Under the pieces are notes generated by a model that saw only the letters and a list, made by a program, of their open reading frames with translations, searched no databases and had not been told where the DNA came from. A DNA stretch of 64,000 nt from positions 2,232,001 to 2,296,000 of the forward strand of contig NGZR01000003.1 in assembly GCA_002197995.1 (NCBI GenBank), in the 5' to 3' direction. This document shows, piece by piece, positions 32,012-43,388 of the stretch. This DNA comes from Gaeumannomyces sp. JS-464 (Eukaryota; Ascomycota; Sordariomycetes; Magnaporthales; Magnaporthaceae). Made by a program: the position numbers and the translations under genes. How positions within the stretch are numbered: the stretch's first letter is position 1; each line of letters opens with the position of its first letter.

Positions 32012-34119
32012 TCATGACATGAGGTCCTCCAGAATGCTCTCGAGTTCGTCTTTGCGGAAGGGCAGGCACAGCAGCTCCGTGCCCAGCGGGTCCTTGCGGC
32101 TGGTGATGATCTGGTGGTCGTGGAATCTGAAAAAGGATGTTAGTTTTGTGCCCCTGGACACCACGGCCTTTCGCCAATGACCTCCCGCGAGGATCAAGGA
32201 AATAGAAGACTCACTCTTTGAGCAGCGTCCGGAAGGCCATCTCGGAACTGCAGATGAACTCCTCAGCCGCCTTGTTGTACATGATCCTGTACTCGACGAC
32301 TGGGCCCTCGGCGGCGCCCGACATCTCAACATCCCCGTCGCCGTCACCCCCGTCACCGCCACCGAACCCGCCGCCGCCGCCATCGCCCTCGTCCATGGCG
32401 ACGAGGGCCTCGGTGACGAGCAGGCGGAACAGGTTCTTTGCGTTCTCGGGCAGGCTGCGCAGGACAAAGACGACGCCGTCCTTGCCGCCGACGCGGCGGG
32501 CGCGGCGGCCCAGCAGCTCGTGCACCTCGTCGACGACGTCGAGCTCGGCGGGGCCGGGGGCGGCAAAGGTGGTGCACTCGTGCAGCGCGAGGTTGAGCAG
32601 CGCGCGCGCGCCCGCGTCCCACAGCAGCGCGAACCCGGGCGTGTCGGCCGAGCAGGCTAGCCGGACCTGGCGGTGGGCGGCCAGCTGCGCCAGGATCGAC
32701 TGCGCCGTGCCCGCCACCACGCCGCCGCTGCCCGTCGTGGTGTTGACGGTCGACGTGGTGCCGGCGGTGCCGCCCTTGCGGAGGGCGGGGGCGTCGATCG
32801 AGTTGAGCACCACGGTGAGCACGACGGTCGGGTTGGCGGCCAGCAGGGCGTGGAGCCCTTGCGCCATGGCGACGGCCGTCGTGGCGGGCAGCTTGTGGGT
32901 AGGGTCGACGGCGCGCGCCATGGTGGCCAGCGCCTCCTTGAGCCCGCCGCGCACGTGGCCGTTGACCACGACGATTCTGCTGCCGGCGCGCTCCTGCCTC
33001 TCGTCATCGTCGTCACCGTCGTGGTTTTCGTCCTCTCTTGCGCGGCGGTACAGTTCAGTCGCAAAGTCGCGCAGCAGGTCGCGCTTGGAGCCGTAGCCGT
33101 AAAGACACACAGTGAACCCCTGCTCGAGCTCAAACTCCCACTGCCGGAACGACTGGGCGTGGATGGAGCGCAGGAGGCGGACGCCGTCGGCGTGCGGGTC
33201 CGTGTAGTTCCTGAGCAGGGTGAAGTACTCCTCGTGCGTGAGCAGGTCGAGCGTCGACGAGAGCAGCCGGTTGCTCGACGACGCCTTCCCGGCCGCGCCG
33301 GGCTTGTTCTGGAACAGGTACAGCTCGTGCGCCGGCAGGTCGCGCGGCGGCGTCGGCGACCGCTTGCGCCCGCCGCGCGCCCCGCCGCGTGCGCCGCCCC
33401 CCGCTGCCCCTGGGCCTGCCTGGCCGTCTCTTGGATGGCGTTTCTGCGACGAGCGCTTCTTCTGCCGATGCTGCTGCTGCTGCTGCTGCTGCTGCTGTGA
33501 TGCTCTTGTCCCCGCCACCGGCGCCGCCGGCCTCTTCCGGCTCGTCGTCGTCGTCGCTCGAGTAGATCTCGCGGGCTAGAATCTCGTCGGCGGCGCCGTC
33601 ATCGTCGTCGTCGCTTACGCCATCGCCGACCACGCGGTTGATCAGGTTCCGCGCGACTTTCCTCCGCGCCGACCGGTCCGCCAGGTTCCGCCGGCTGGGC
33701 GTGTCCATGCCCATTAGCCTGGCCGTGGTCGGCGTCGCCCATTTGACTCCTGCCCGTGATCTCGACGGCGTGGTGGCGGTTTTCTTGTTGACGCTGCCCT
33801 TTGGCCTGCCTGGTTTCCTGCGGCTCGGTGTCATGGCTTCTATTACCGGCGATGCCTCCTCTTCTGCTGGGTTGCCGCCGTTCTGGGCGCCGCCGTCCGG
33901 GTTCACCACTATCCCGTTTTCTGCCGGCGGCGGCTCGTCGGGGCTGTCGTCGCCATCGGGGGTTGGGTTGTGTGCAGCGCGCCACCGCTTGGGCTGTTGT
34001 GATGGTTTGTCGGGGCTTCCGCTCTCGTCGTCGCCGTTGGGAAGCTCGCGCTTTTGAGCCTGGCGCTTGCCTGGCGAGTCGGCTGGTGCGAGGGTCGCGG
34101 AAGCCTTTCGGGGAGGCAT
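32012..34119 (-). CDS. orc2: Origin recognition complex subunit 2; one frame break
   Basis: A subunit of the six-protein complex that marks replication origins in the nucleus. Exons are 34,119-32,215 and 32,126-32,012. The N-terminal third is disordered and holds two AT-hook-like motifs (RRKPGRPKGS near residue 95; RRPGRPRGS near residue 235) plus a polyalanine run. The ORC2 fold starts at HELYLFQNKPG, with LLTHEEYFTLLRNY, the Walker-A-like loop CLYGYGSKRDLL and VVVNGHV. A WD/helical end follows (AEEFICSSEMAFRTLLKEFHDHQI) and the final LPFRKDELESILEDLMS. The single frame break falls in a run of six C (33,397-33,402); removing one base joins the halves and gives 672 residues. Since ORC2 is essential, a homopolymer-length error is the simplest explanation. 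Confidence 0.92.
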
Positions 34120-34174
34120 TGTGATCTAGGGGTTGGTAGTGCAATGGTTACGGGGCCATAGTTTGGTTCCTCTG

Positions 34175-34182
34175 TGACGTCA
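34175..34182 (+). promoter_or_regulatory. CRE palindrome in the ORC2-GEP4 promoter
   Basis: A perfect tgacgtca 56 bp before the ORC2 ATG. A near copy (cgacgtca) lies at 34,445-34,452, close to the GEP4 side. These are binding sites for ATF/CREB-type bZIP factors. Confidence 0.4.
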
Positions 34183-34304
34183 ACTGAGAAGGAAGAATAG
34201 AGGGAGTTAGCTCTTGTGTCACAACACGTTTGTTCGCCTGGGGCCTCTCGAGTCCAACGCGGTTCGACAACTTTTTTTTAGCAGCGCAATTGCTGCATTG
34301 TTGG

Positions 34305-34310
34305 ACGCGT
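34305..34310. promoter_or_regulatory. MluI cell-cycle box (acgcgt)
   Basis: A perfect MCB about 186 bp upstream of ORC2. MBF binds this hexamer to induce replication genes at G1/S in yeasts. Its place in a 399-bp promoter of a replication gene supports function; conservation would be needed to confirm it. Confidence 0.45.
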
Positions 34311-34518
34311 CTCGTCAGCGCAACCTTGATCGATCGGCGGGTCCACAAGTACTTCGGTACTTGCTGGGGTCACACAGAACGGGGAATTCGGCATACAGGG
34401 GCTATCCAGGACCTGGGAATTTCTCTCGGCTGACTGAGCCGCCTCGACGTCACCTGGGATGCTTTGAAAGCGCCACTATCAAACACGTGCGGTCGACAAT
34501 ATCCTGTTGTCTTTCAAG

Positions 34519-35301
34519 ATGAATCTCAACCTGTCTGCATCGGTTAACATCTTCAAGCTGCTCTTCAATCCCGCGCTGTGTCTGCCGCACGCCACCGTCG
34601 GCACCTTTAATGATCTCCCACTGCCGCTAGGCCAAGCCTTCAAGAGAAGCGATGGGTCTGCAGTCGATATAAAAGCCGTCGTGCTAGACAAGGACGACTG
34701 TTTCGCCGTGCCAGAGACCAACGAGGTGTATCCGGACTACAAGGTGCTTCCCTCCTCCCCGTATTAATTACATCAGGACACAGCTGATTGAACTAACCCT
34801 TTCCAGGAGAAATTCGCCGCCCTCAGAGCAGCCTACCCGGGGCGCCGCCTGCTGATCGTGTCCAACACGGCCGGGGCGCTGAGCTACGACAGGGACAAGA
34901 GGCTAGCCGCGGACCTGGAGAAGGCCACAGGCGTCATCGTGCTCCCCCACCGGGCTAAGAAGCCCGGCTGCGGCGACGAGGTCATGACCTACTTCAAGGG
35001 CCACCCGGAGACGGGCGTCGTCTCGCCGAGCCAGATCGCCGTCGTAGGCGACCGGCTGTCGACCGACATGATGCTGGCTAACATGATGGGCGGCTGGGGA
35101 GTCTGGGTCAAGGATGGTGTTGTTCCACTGTCCAAGAAGAGTGTTGTGAGTCTCCCCTTTGTTCCTTGGACCTGAGACTGTCGCTGTTTTTTTTTCCTTT
35201 CTGACATCCCCATCTAGTTCTCGCGGCTTGAGCACCGGCTGGCCCCTTTTCTCTCCTCGAGGGGTTACTCGGCCTCGGAGCCACAAAGTCCGTTTGAATA
35301 G
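34519..35301 (+). CDS. gep4: Mitochondrial phosphatidylglycerophosphatase
   Basis: It dephosphorylates phosphatidylglycerophosphate to phosphatidylglycerol in cardiolipin synthesis, at the matrix face of the mitochondrial inner membrane. Exons are 34,519-34,743, 34,807-35,145 and 35,218-35,301; all phases are zero and the product is 215 residues. It begins MNLNLSASVNIFKLLFNPAL. Next come the HAD motif I (VVLDKDDCFAVPE, nucleophile Asp), the motif II strand LLIVSNTAGA with its Ser, and motif III/IV with the Lys of HRAKKPGCG and the acidic IAVVGDRLSTDMMLAN. The order and spacing match Gep4/PGP phosphatase. Intron donors are GTGCTT and GTGAGT. It is divergent from ORC2 and probably shares its promoter. 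No frame breaks. Confidence 0.92.
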
Positions 35302-37370
35302 TGACCAGAATAGAAGCTAGTCGTGTTGTTTTACTGCGTTTTATATCTCGGGAGGAATCGGTGCTGGATTGTACATTCGAGCGTGGCGTTGAAGGCGTTA
35401 GGCAATCGAAATCAAATTCGCCCATCACTGGCAACACAAGACTACTCAACCCCCCACCAGATGACAATGATGGAGGCTCAGCGTGATAATACCTGCTAGT
35501 AACTCGCTTCATGGACTCCCGTCGTGATCTGCTGGTGCACTTCAAACTAGTTGACCCAGAACCCAGAACCAAGTGGCCCGGCGGAGAGGAAACGTAGGAG
35601 ATGGAAATAATACCGATAATATGGGGGGAGGGATAGACTAGAAGTAAGAAATGGGAATGTCAAAATAAAAGAATATCAACGAGGCCAGGAATACCATATA
35701 ACAAAAAAGGCCAGATTTAATAGGCAGAGGCGAAGGTGTGACTTATTTAGCAAGTAGATGGGAAGGTGGAGGCACAGCAAAACCAGAAAATAAAATATTG
35801 GAAAGACAGACGAAGAACTGACTTGAGGTATTTTTCTTACCGGCCCAAGCTGAGATTTCAGGTGCGGAAAGGTCTTACGGGCCAGCATTGGTCTAGGCTC
35901 TTGCAAAATCGGTGGCCAGGCGGGAGTGGGGTGTCTGGGGATATGGGCCCCAGATCTGGGGTGGGCGGCGCCAAGGCTAAGCCCGGGACGTCATCTGAGG
36001 CTCTGCTTTGTTGCTGGTGTTTGCTTCCTGGGCGTGTTGCTTGCCCCTAGAAGAAGAAGAAGGAAGTACTTGCTTCCCTTGGAGACCCACTAGTGTGTCG
36101 TCAAGGGGACAAGCATTGCCGCCATTTAGCATTAGGATAAGAAGAGGTAGTTGGCCTCCTCGAGGTGGTGCATTTCTGTATGCCCTGAGTTCTGCTGCTA
36201 CTGGTACTCGGCGCGGTTGAAATGGAAAACAATGACCCCCCGAAAAGCTGGAGCAGAAGCCTCGTGGATACACTAGGCCGCTGATATCTACCATCCCTGG
36301 ATGAGCACTAGCTAGCACTTTATAGGTCAGGTTGAACAGCTTTCAGTATGATCGCGCTATTTGCCTTCCACTTGTCTGTCGAGATTCCGAATAGCACAAA
36401 GGCTTCTCGTTGGCTATCTCCTAGGCAACACTCTCTCCTTGACAGTCTACCATGCGCAGCCTTAGGGAATCATCCAGCATCTAGCCTATGCATGGCTGCT
36501 ACATGCTGATACGCTTTTTATATACGGTTTATTACTATATTAAGTCGCACAGGGAGCTGCATTGGGTACCTATTAGGCTAGATATCTCGCGGTCATACAT
36601 CACCATGCCCGTCGCCTATCTCAGGCAATCGTCTGTAAAAGCGAAAGGGGAGTTGGGGGCCAGCCATGGGTACTGTGGAATCAACCAGTGGCTAGCATTG
36701 GCCCCAACCATCGAGCGGGAGACTCGTGTGACCTCTAGGGGCTACCAGGCATCCAACCTAAATAAAGTGCTCTATCCTGGGGGTCTGGGGAGCACTATGT
36801 GTGCGCTGGGGAAGGAGGCTCCCTGCCGTGGTCTTCCTGGGGACCATCAGGCGCCTCAGGTGGCTACCGGGCATATCTCTAGGGGCCAGCACGTGCTCCC
36901 CCGAGACGACCAGCGAGCCTCTGACCCACAGAGCAGTAGAATTCCCTGCCCCGGTGACGTGGTAGACCATTGGACGGCTGAGCCGTGGGGCGGGTTACGT
37001 GGTTGTCGGAACAATTCACGTTCTTAGAGTGTCGTCACCTAAGTGAATAGGTTGAAAGCTCCCCGTCCAATATCTCCAAAAAAATCCTGACCCGAGTGGT
37101 CCCCCAATCACCAAGCAAGCCCGCTCGACCAGTCAGAGCAGAGAGGCAGGCCGCTATTCCTGGCCCCAGAGCATTCAGTCCTGAGCTCAGTCGCAGAGTC
37201 TGATTTTGCGCAGCTTCCTCGCTTCGGTGAATAGACATTCATCACCAGAATCCACATCCGAGGAACCCAGACGGCGTTATCAACTTCTCCCAGTCGTTCG
37301 TGCCCGGCAAGCAGCACCACTAGGAGGACGGACAGCCTTGGTAGTAAAAATGCTCCTTCCCCGTCCAGTT
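35302..37370. other. Unrecognised 2-kb region, possible transposon remains
   Basis: No conserved gene. A 180-codon open frame spans 36,488-37,027 but shows no domain and has composition unlike neighbouring genes. Similar phrases (ctctaggggctaccaggcat; tggctaccgggcat...ctctaggggccag) recur within about 150 bases near 36,735-36,890. This suggests decayed repetitive DNA. AT-rich patches occur near 36,510-36,545. Confidence 0.3.
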
Positions 37371-39334
37371 CTCCCCCTCCTCCTCCTCTCCTACACCTTC
37401 CCTCATCACCATCAAAGAAGATCCCAGCACCCTCGTTCGCTATACAGAGGACACGCTTAAGTGGGACGAGTTGGCCCTCAAGATGCAGGAGTTCATGGGC
37501 GCCGATGCGCGTCGGACATACACCCAGCATTGTCTCTGTGAGCATCATCATCGTGTCTTTCTCAGACTTTCCTTTCTACATAGTTCTAACTTTTGTCCAG
37601 ACGAACACCTGTATCAGAATGTCCAGGGTGTCTACTCTCCCCACGCCCGGCCATATGTCTGTGCTTATCTTCTCAGCATTGGAGGTATGTATCAAGGATT
37701 CCAGCACCATCCTCATCTTTAACGAAGCTCAAGAGGCCAACAAGAACCTCCACTGACATATATGGCTTGCCTTTGCTGTAGAGAACCCGGACCTCATCCC
37801 AGAACCTATCAGAAACGGAAAGCGCTTCTCCCAGCGTGGAATCGTGAGGCCGTGCCGTGGCTCAGCACCAGGATATCCAGGCCGAACACCGGGGGCCATC
37901 GGCGCCTCTATGGTTACCGCTGAGGGGGCACCCTCGATCCGCTCCGGCTCTGGTCCCGGCGCACTGGGCGCCGCTCCCTCTGGCCCTTCTGCATCGCTTG
38001 CCCGCACCCCCGACCTATCTGTCTCGGCTGCCATAATTTCTGGTGCATCTGCTTCGCAGCCGATCATCATTGATTCCGCTGTCTCACCTGTGGCCACTTC
38101 TGGCTCTCCTGCCTCGTCTATGGCCGCTCCTGGCTCCGCTGCATGGCCTGCTGGCACTCCCAGAACCTCTATCTTGGCTGGCGCCACTGCCGGCCCCTCT
38201 GCCTCTCATGTGGCTACTACCGGCCCTGTTGTCTCTGTTGGAACTCCTGGCCCGTATGCCTCGACTGTCTGCACTTCTGGCATTTCTACCTCGCGCCCCC
38301 AGCCTCTGGTGCTTCTGTCTTGCGTCCGACCATCTCTGATCGTGTTACCTCGCCTGCTAGGACTCCCAGCCGCCCCGCTACTCCCGGACCTTCTTCCTCT
38401 CCTCTGGTCACTTCTGGCGCCCACACCTCGAGCGTTGCCGCCTCTGGCTCTGTTGCCTCGACTTCTGGCATTCTTGGAACCTCTGCCTTGCGCCTCGCGA
38501 TATCCCGCGCTTTTACTATGCGTCCGGGCACCTCTGGCCTCACTGGCATTCCCAGCTCCTCTGCCTCTTCCGCGATCACCCGTGGAGCGTCTGCCACGCA
38601 CCCCAGGATCTCCAGCCCTCTCGCTTTGTGTCCAGCCACCCCTGGTAGTGCTGGCTCGCCTGCTGGCACTCCCAGATACTCTGCCTCTGGCGCGGCCGCT
38701 CCTGGCGCGTCTGCCACGCGCCCTATGACCTCCAGTCCTTTCGCCTCGCACCCGGCCACCCCTGTTCGTCCTGCCTCACCTGCCGGCACTCCCAGCCGAT
38801 CCGGCTCTGGTGCCAGCACGTTGGGTGGCAGCCGTGCCGCCACTTCCGGCCCTTCTGCCTCGACTACCGGCACTTCTGACGCCCCCGCCGCGGCCCGCCA
38901 TCCCGGGCGCTCTTGTCCTGCGTCCGGCAAGCCCTAGCATTGTCCGCCGCCATCCTGCCGTCCCTGGCTCTTCTCGTCGCCAGGGCGCCACCACCCCTGG
39001 CCCTTCCGCCAGACGCACCGCTGCTGTCCGAAGAGCGGTCGTGTCCCTCCACCGCCGGGCGGTCCTCGGTGCCTTCAGAGCCCGTCTGAGGTCTCTCGCT
39101 GCCGCCGCCCTTGCTGTCGCTGCCGAGCAGACCCCCGCGAATCCCTCGCCGGTCCCAGTGACCTCGGCCCAGGGCACTTCTGGACTTGTCTCTGCCCGGG
39201 CCATGGAGAAGGCCCCCGAGCGGGCTCGTGCCGGTCCCTCGCCAGTCCCTGTGGCCTCTTTCCAGGCGCCTCCTGCACTTGACACTGAGGAGGATGGCGA
39301 GGAGGAGACTGGGGAAGGTGGGCAACAAGGTTGA
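37371..39334 (+). CDS. Hypothetical protein: short folded N-terminus and long Ser/Pro/Ala/Thr repeat tail
   Basis: Unrecognised. Three exons join cleanly: up to 37,537, 37,601-37,684 and from 37,782 (donors GTGAGC, GTATGT; acceptors tccag, tgtag). The phases agree across both introns, which is good evidence for a real gene. The N-terminal part reads DTLKWDELALKMQEFMGADA, then HLYQNVQGVYSPHARPYVC and LLSIGENPDLIPEPIRNGKR. From about 37,850 the protein becomes a low-complexity tail with loose repeats (GTPRTS, PAGTPRYSASGAA, PAGTPSRSGSGAS) and ends acidic (DTEEDGEEETGEGG). Frame breaks at about 38,300 (C run) and 38,890 interrupt it. The start is not resolved: upstream codons in frame hit stops near 37,348, so a first exon or a further break is needed. 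Size would be about 600 residues. Confidence 0.5.
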
Positions 39335-40143
39335 TGGTAGGAGGCGCTTGTTACTTGGTTTTGGTACGAGACAGATATCTTTTGTTCTGCTAGGAGGTTT
39401 TGCTTGATTTTGTCGCGATGGGTTCTTTTCTGTTTGTCGGATGATTATTTTGTTTTGTTTTTGGTCGGGATGCATAACTTTTCTCTGGTTGTTACAAAGC
39501 CTTGCTTTTTCCCCTATTACGAAGCGTTGCCTTTTCAACGAAGCTCAGGAGCTCAGGTCAAAAGAATTAACCACGTCAGGACGTACTTCCGACCCAAACC
39601 TGCAATGGGAACAGTTACAGTGATGATGCTGATCACCACAAAGACGGTAAAGGCGGCTATGGCGCCGAGTTCGAGCTGAACGAGTGGAGCATAATAAGTA
39701 TGTTAGAGACCAAGATGGAGAATGAGATTGGTTCGGGAAACTATAGGCTGGGATGGACTCAGCCACGGTTTTGGAAATGTAGTGTTTGGGTAGCGAAAGG
39801 GAAAAGCAGGAGGGAGTTATAGGGACAGAGGGGTGTGGGTTTCTAAATACTTATGCCTTCGTGCTGCGTCTTTCGCTGATACCACGATCGGGTATCACCA
39901 CACAGGCAGCGTCGGCCAGCTTGTTTCGGGATGTTTATAAGTCCGGAGAAAGATCGCTAATGTTTGCATCACGTCCCCGAGCTGCGAGGTGACGACTCTC
40001 TGCTGACTAACCAGAGGGGCAATCCAGAAGCAGCGCGGTTCGCCAACCAAACACAAACACAAACCAGATCTTCAACTCCACAAAGATCACAAAGCAAAAG
40101 CACGGGGAATAATATAACAGTAGCAATATCAACAGCACCTGAA
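39335..40143. other. Intergenic, no gene seen
   Basis: About 800 bases containing the 3' end of the repeat-protein gene and the CutC leader. No RNA gene or repeat is supported. Confidence 0.45.
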
Positions 40144-41094
40144 ATGGCACAGCGCAAGCTGGAAATCCCCGTCTTCTCCCCCTCAGCAGCCAGGCAGGCG
40201 GCAAACTCGGGCGCGCACCGCATCGAGCTCAACGCTGCCGGCTCATACCCTATTGGCGGCCTGACGCCCAGCCTCGCCGAGCTGTCCGGCCTGCTCGACC
40301 AGCTCCAGCAACCATCGCAGCCAGCAGAAGCAACAACAGCAACAACAACAACAGCAGCAGCAGCAACCAGCGATGGGGAAGCAGTGCTGCCGCGGCCGCG
40401 CATCCCCATCCGCATCATGATCCGCCCCCGCGGCGCGCCCCCACCCGCCGCCACAGAACAGCCAGACTTCATCTACATAGCCCCCGAGTTCATAGCGATG
40501 CAGGACACCATCCTCGCCTTCAAGGCCTCGGGCCTCCTGGACGCCGGGCGCGGGGACGGGTTCGTGTTCGGGGTCCTGCGCGCGACGGACGTCGCCGCGG
40601 AGCACCACCACCACCGTCGCGGCCTCGCAGTCGACGTCCCGAGCAACAGCTTCCTCGTCGAGCTGGCGCGCCCCTTCCCCTGCGTCTTCCACCGCGCCTT
40701 TGACGACCTGCTCGCGTCGCCGTCTCCGCCGGGAGAGGACACGGGCGGCCGCCATCTCGAGGACGTCGTCTCGTGCGGCTACGCGGGCATCCTGACCTCG
40801 GGCGGGCCGGGGAGCGCGGCCGGCGCCGAGAACGTGCAGGTGCTGAGGCGCGTCGTGGAGCTGGCTGCCGGGCGGATAGAGATCATCGTGGGCGGCGGGG
40901 TGAGGAGCGGGAATGTTGGGGCGGTGGCTGGGGCTATTGATGATGCGTACGGGGACCCTGATGCGGAGCGGTGGTTTCATTCGTCGTGCTTGACAGGTGG
41001 AGGAGATGGAGAGGCGAGTATTGATCAGGACGAGGCGGCGAACTTGCTCAAGGCATTGGGCCAGGCAGGAAAGGCACTGGTCTCAGGCGGGTGA
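40144..41094 (+). CDS. cutC: CutC family protein
   Basis: A single-exon TIM-barrel protein of 316 residues, linked to copper homeostasis in bacteria and animals; its biochemical role in fungi is not settled. Seen: the family start LEIPVFSPSAARQAANSGAH followed by RIELNAAGSYPIGGLTPS. An Ala/Thr-rich insertion replaces a loop (residues about 60-80). Then come RIMIRPRGA, a strand with DGFVFGVLR, PCVFHRAFDDL, YAGILTSGGPG and GRIEIIVGGGVRSGN, the standard barrel order. A His cluster (EHHHHRRG, about residue 155) lies in a loop. The start ATG at 40,144 sits just before the conserved strand. Fungal members often show such loop insertions. Confidence 0.9.
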   Translation: MAQRKLEIPVFSPSAARQAANSGAHRIELNAAGSYPIGGLTPSLAELSGLLDQLQQPSQPAEATTATTTTAAAATSDGEAVLPRPRIPIRIMIRPRGAPPPAATEQPDFIYIAPEFIAMQDTILAFKASGLLDAGRGDGFVFGVLRATDVAAEHHHHRRGLAVDVPSNSFLVELARPFPCVFHRAFDDLLASPSPPGEDTGGRHLEDVVSCGYAGILTSGGPGSAAGAENVQVLRRVVELAAGRIEIIVGGGVRSGNVGAVAGAIDDAYGDPDAERWFHSSCLTGGGDGEASIDQDEAANLLKALGQAGKALVSGG

Positions 41095-41315
41095 TCTGGT
41101 GGTTGCTTTGCTTTCACACAAAGGCACGAGGGCATCTACAGTGGACATCAGACAGGGAAAAGCCACTGATATCCTCAGAGGCAACCCTTTGACAGCGCAG
41201 CTTCATTACACAGTTTCTGAGTCGTCCATCTACACATAGTCTCGTAAAATACTGTCTGACAGACAGCTCTAATCTCTATGCACAATCACCCAACTACCAC
41301 CCGAGCCCCTAGAGC

Positions 41316-43388
41316 TTAGTGCTTCGAGGTAGCGCAGCGGGTCTTGTTGGTAGGCTGGCCCAGACCCAGACACTCGGCGATCTTGTAAAAGACGTCAATG
41401 TTTCCATAGGTGCCGCCAAAGGTCTCCTGGCAAGGGCCCATGGCGTAAACAGGCACGTCGGTAAGGGAGTGGACGCCCTGCGCCTCGGTGGTGGGCAGGG
41501 TGCCGTTGACGACGAAGCCGGTCGGGTGGTCGAGCGGGTTGACGTACATGTCGTTGGTCGGCAGGCCCGAGGCGTTGACGGCCGGCACGCGCGGCGACGG
41601 GCTCACCTTGTAGCTGTCGCGGTGATCGGGCGCGGCGCCAAAGCCCGAGGCGATGACGTAGCGCGGCGACCAGTTGAGCGGGAAGTTGGGCCCGGTGTTG
41701 TAGCTCACGCCGGGCGCCTCGACCTGGTACAGCGACTTGCCCGACTTCTCGTAGACGCCGACCGCCGCGCGCTTCTCACGGTCCGTCTTTTTCGACTCCA
41801 TATACTTGGTATCCGCGGAGCCGAAGACCTGTGGATTGAGATAAGTGTGTTAGCAAATCGGTCTGGGACAGGGGAAAATTGAGCCGTGACTCACATCGAA
41901 GCCGTGTCCGTGATCGGCAGAAACAACAACCAGGGTGTCCTTCAGGATTCCGAGCTCCTCCAACTTCTTAACAGTAGCCCGTACAGTGTCATCCAGCTCA
42001 AGAAGGTCGCCCAAGGCGCGGTCGTAGTCGAGCGCGTGCATCTGCTTGTCAATGGACGCGGCCTCGCTCATCAGGAAAAAGCCCTTATCGCCACCACGAG
42101 TATGCAGCACATCAATAGCCTTAAGGGTCATCTCTTTAAGGCCAGGCAAGTCCGTGGCGGCCCCGCGAGCCCCGCGTGGGTCGTTGTTGAGCTTGGCGAT
42201 GTTGTCGGTGAAGATGTTGCGGTCCAGCCAGACGGGCAGGTTGGAGCGGCAGAAGATACCCAGGGTTTTGGCGTTCTTGGGGGTCTCGGCCAGCGACGTT
42301 TTGTTGTAGCTGATGGTGTAGCCCTTCTTGGCAAATTCGGCGTAGTAGTCCTTGCCTTGGTACGAGCCGGATCCGGGGAGGAACTGCTCGGCGCCACCGC
42401 CGAGGTAGACGTCGGGACCACCGTGGTTCGGCCACGAGTAGTTGGTCACACCGTTTAGTGCCTGGTCGATGAGCGGGCCGTACGCGGCGCGAGACCGAGT
42501 GTGAGCAGTCAAAGCAATCGGGGTGGCGTCAGCGATGAAGGCGGTCGACACAGCGCCCCAGGCCGAGCCCCAGACGCGCTTCAAAAGCTCGACGATGGTC
42601 TCGACTTTGGGATCGTCGAAGACGTCGGGTGAGCTGTCAGCGTAGACACCCATAGCGTTGACAGTAGACTTGTGGCCGCTGTAGAGAGCGCTCGCCGAGT
42701 TTGCTGAATCGGTGATGTAGGTGTCGATGGAGTGGGTCATCTGGTGGCCGAGCACGGGGAACTTGTCGAGCTGCAGCAGGCTCTGGTATTTGCCGTTGAT
42801 GCTCTTGTGGCCAAGCAGGCGGCGGCCGTGATCATGTTGGTGGTCATGCCGTCGCCGATGAAGAAGATGGACATTCTTGGCCCTCTTCTCGGTAGCCAGC
42901 GGGCGCACCGTCCAGGTGGCGGTGGTGACCTTGTCTTTGTAGTACTTGAGGGTCACGTTGTAGACGCCGGGCTCGTAGATGGCGACGCGTCGATAGGCCT
43001 TGGAGGCGACGTTGACGACGGACGGGGTCTTGGCTTCCTGGGCAAAGAGATCCTCGAACCACCGGAACGTCCACTTCTCCAGCTTGGGCTCCGAAGTGCG
43101 GTTGAAGTACTGCGCGATGCTCTTGCTGCCGCTGCCGCCCTGCTTCTCTATCTCGACGGTGAAGGCCTCATCGGGCACGCCACCGTTGAAGGCCTCGGAG
43201 CCGTTGACCGGTGCATGGACCTCGAAGCGGATGTCAAACTGCTGGCCCGGTAGGAAGTCGCTCTGGTCGGGAGGCAGGATGCAGCCAAGGTCGGGGCATG
43301 TGCCGAGGCGCTGGAAGGTCTGACCAGTAGCCGCGGGCAGCAGCAGCAGCGCCGCCGCGGCCGCGGTAATGCGCGCTCGGGACAGCAT
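41316..43388 (-). CDS. Secreted or vacuolar alkaline phosphatase; active-site segment frame-shifted
   Basis: An alkaline phosphatase-superfamily hydrolase that releases phosphate from monoesters. Exons are 43,388-41,895 and 41,828-41,316, encoding 668 residues. The ATG at 43,388 gives a signal peptide (MLSRARITAAAAALLLLPAA). An N-terminal extra domain (about residues 25-165) is followed by the phosphatase. Seen: the nucleophile region TDSANSASALYSGHKS, metal ligands in VVSADHGHGFD, and the C-terminal block DVPVYAMGPCQ. The first metal-binding motif (expected ...FIGDGMTTNM) appears in the wrong frame: between about 42,820 and 42,870 a one-base gain and a one-base loss cancel. The literal product there reads HLLHRRRHDHQHDH. 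Either two compensating sequence errors or a damaged enzyme explains this. Several N-glycosylation sites fit export. Confidence 0.88.

Noticed and set aside
36488..37027. 180-codon open frame as a gene
   Set aside because: No domain, no introns, poor composition; repeated phrases nearby suggest decayed repetitive DNA.
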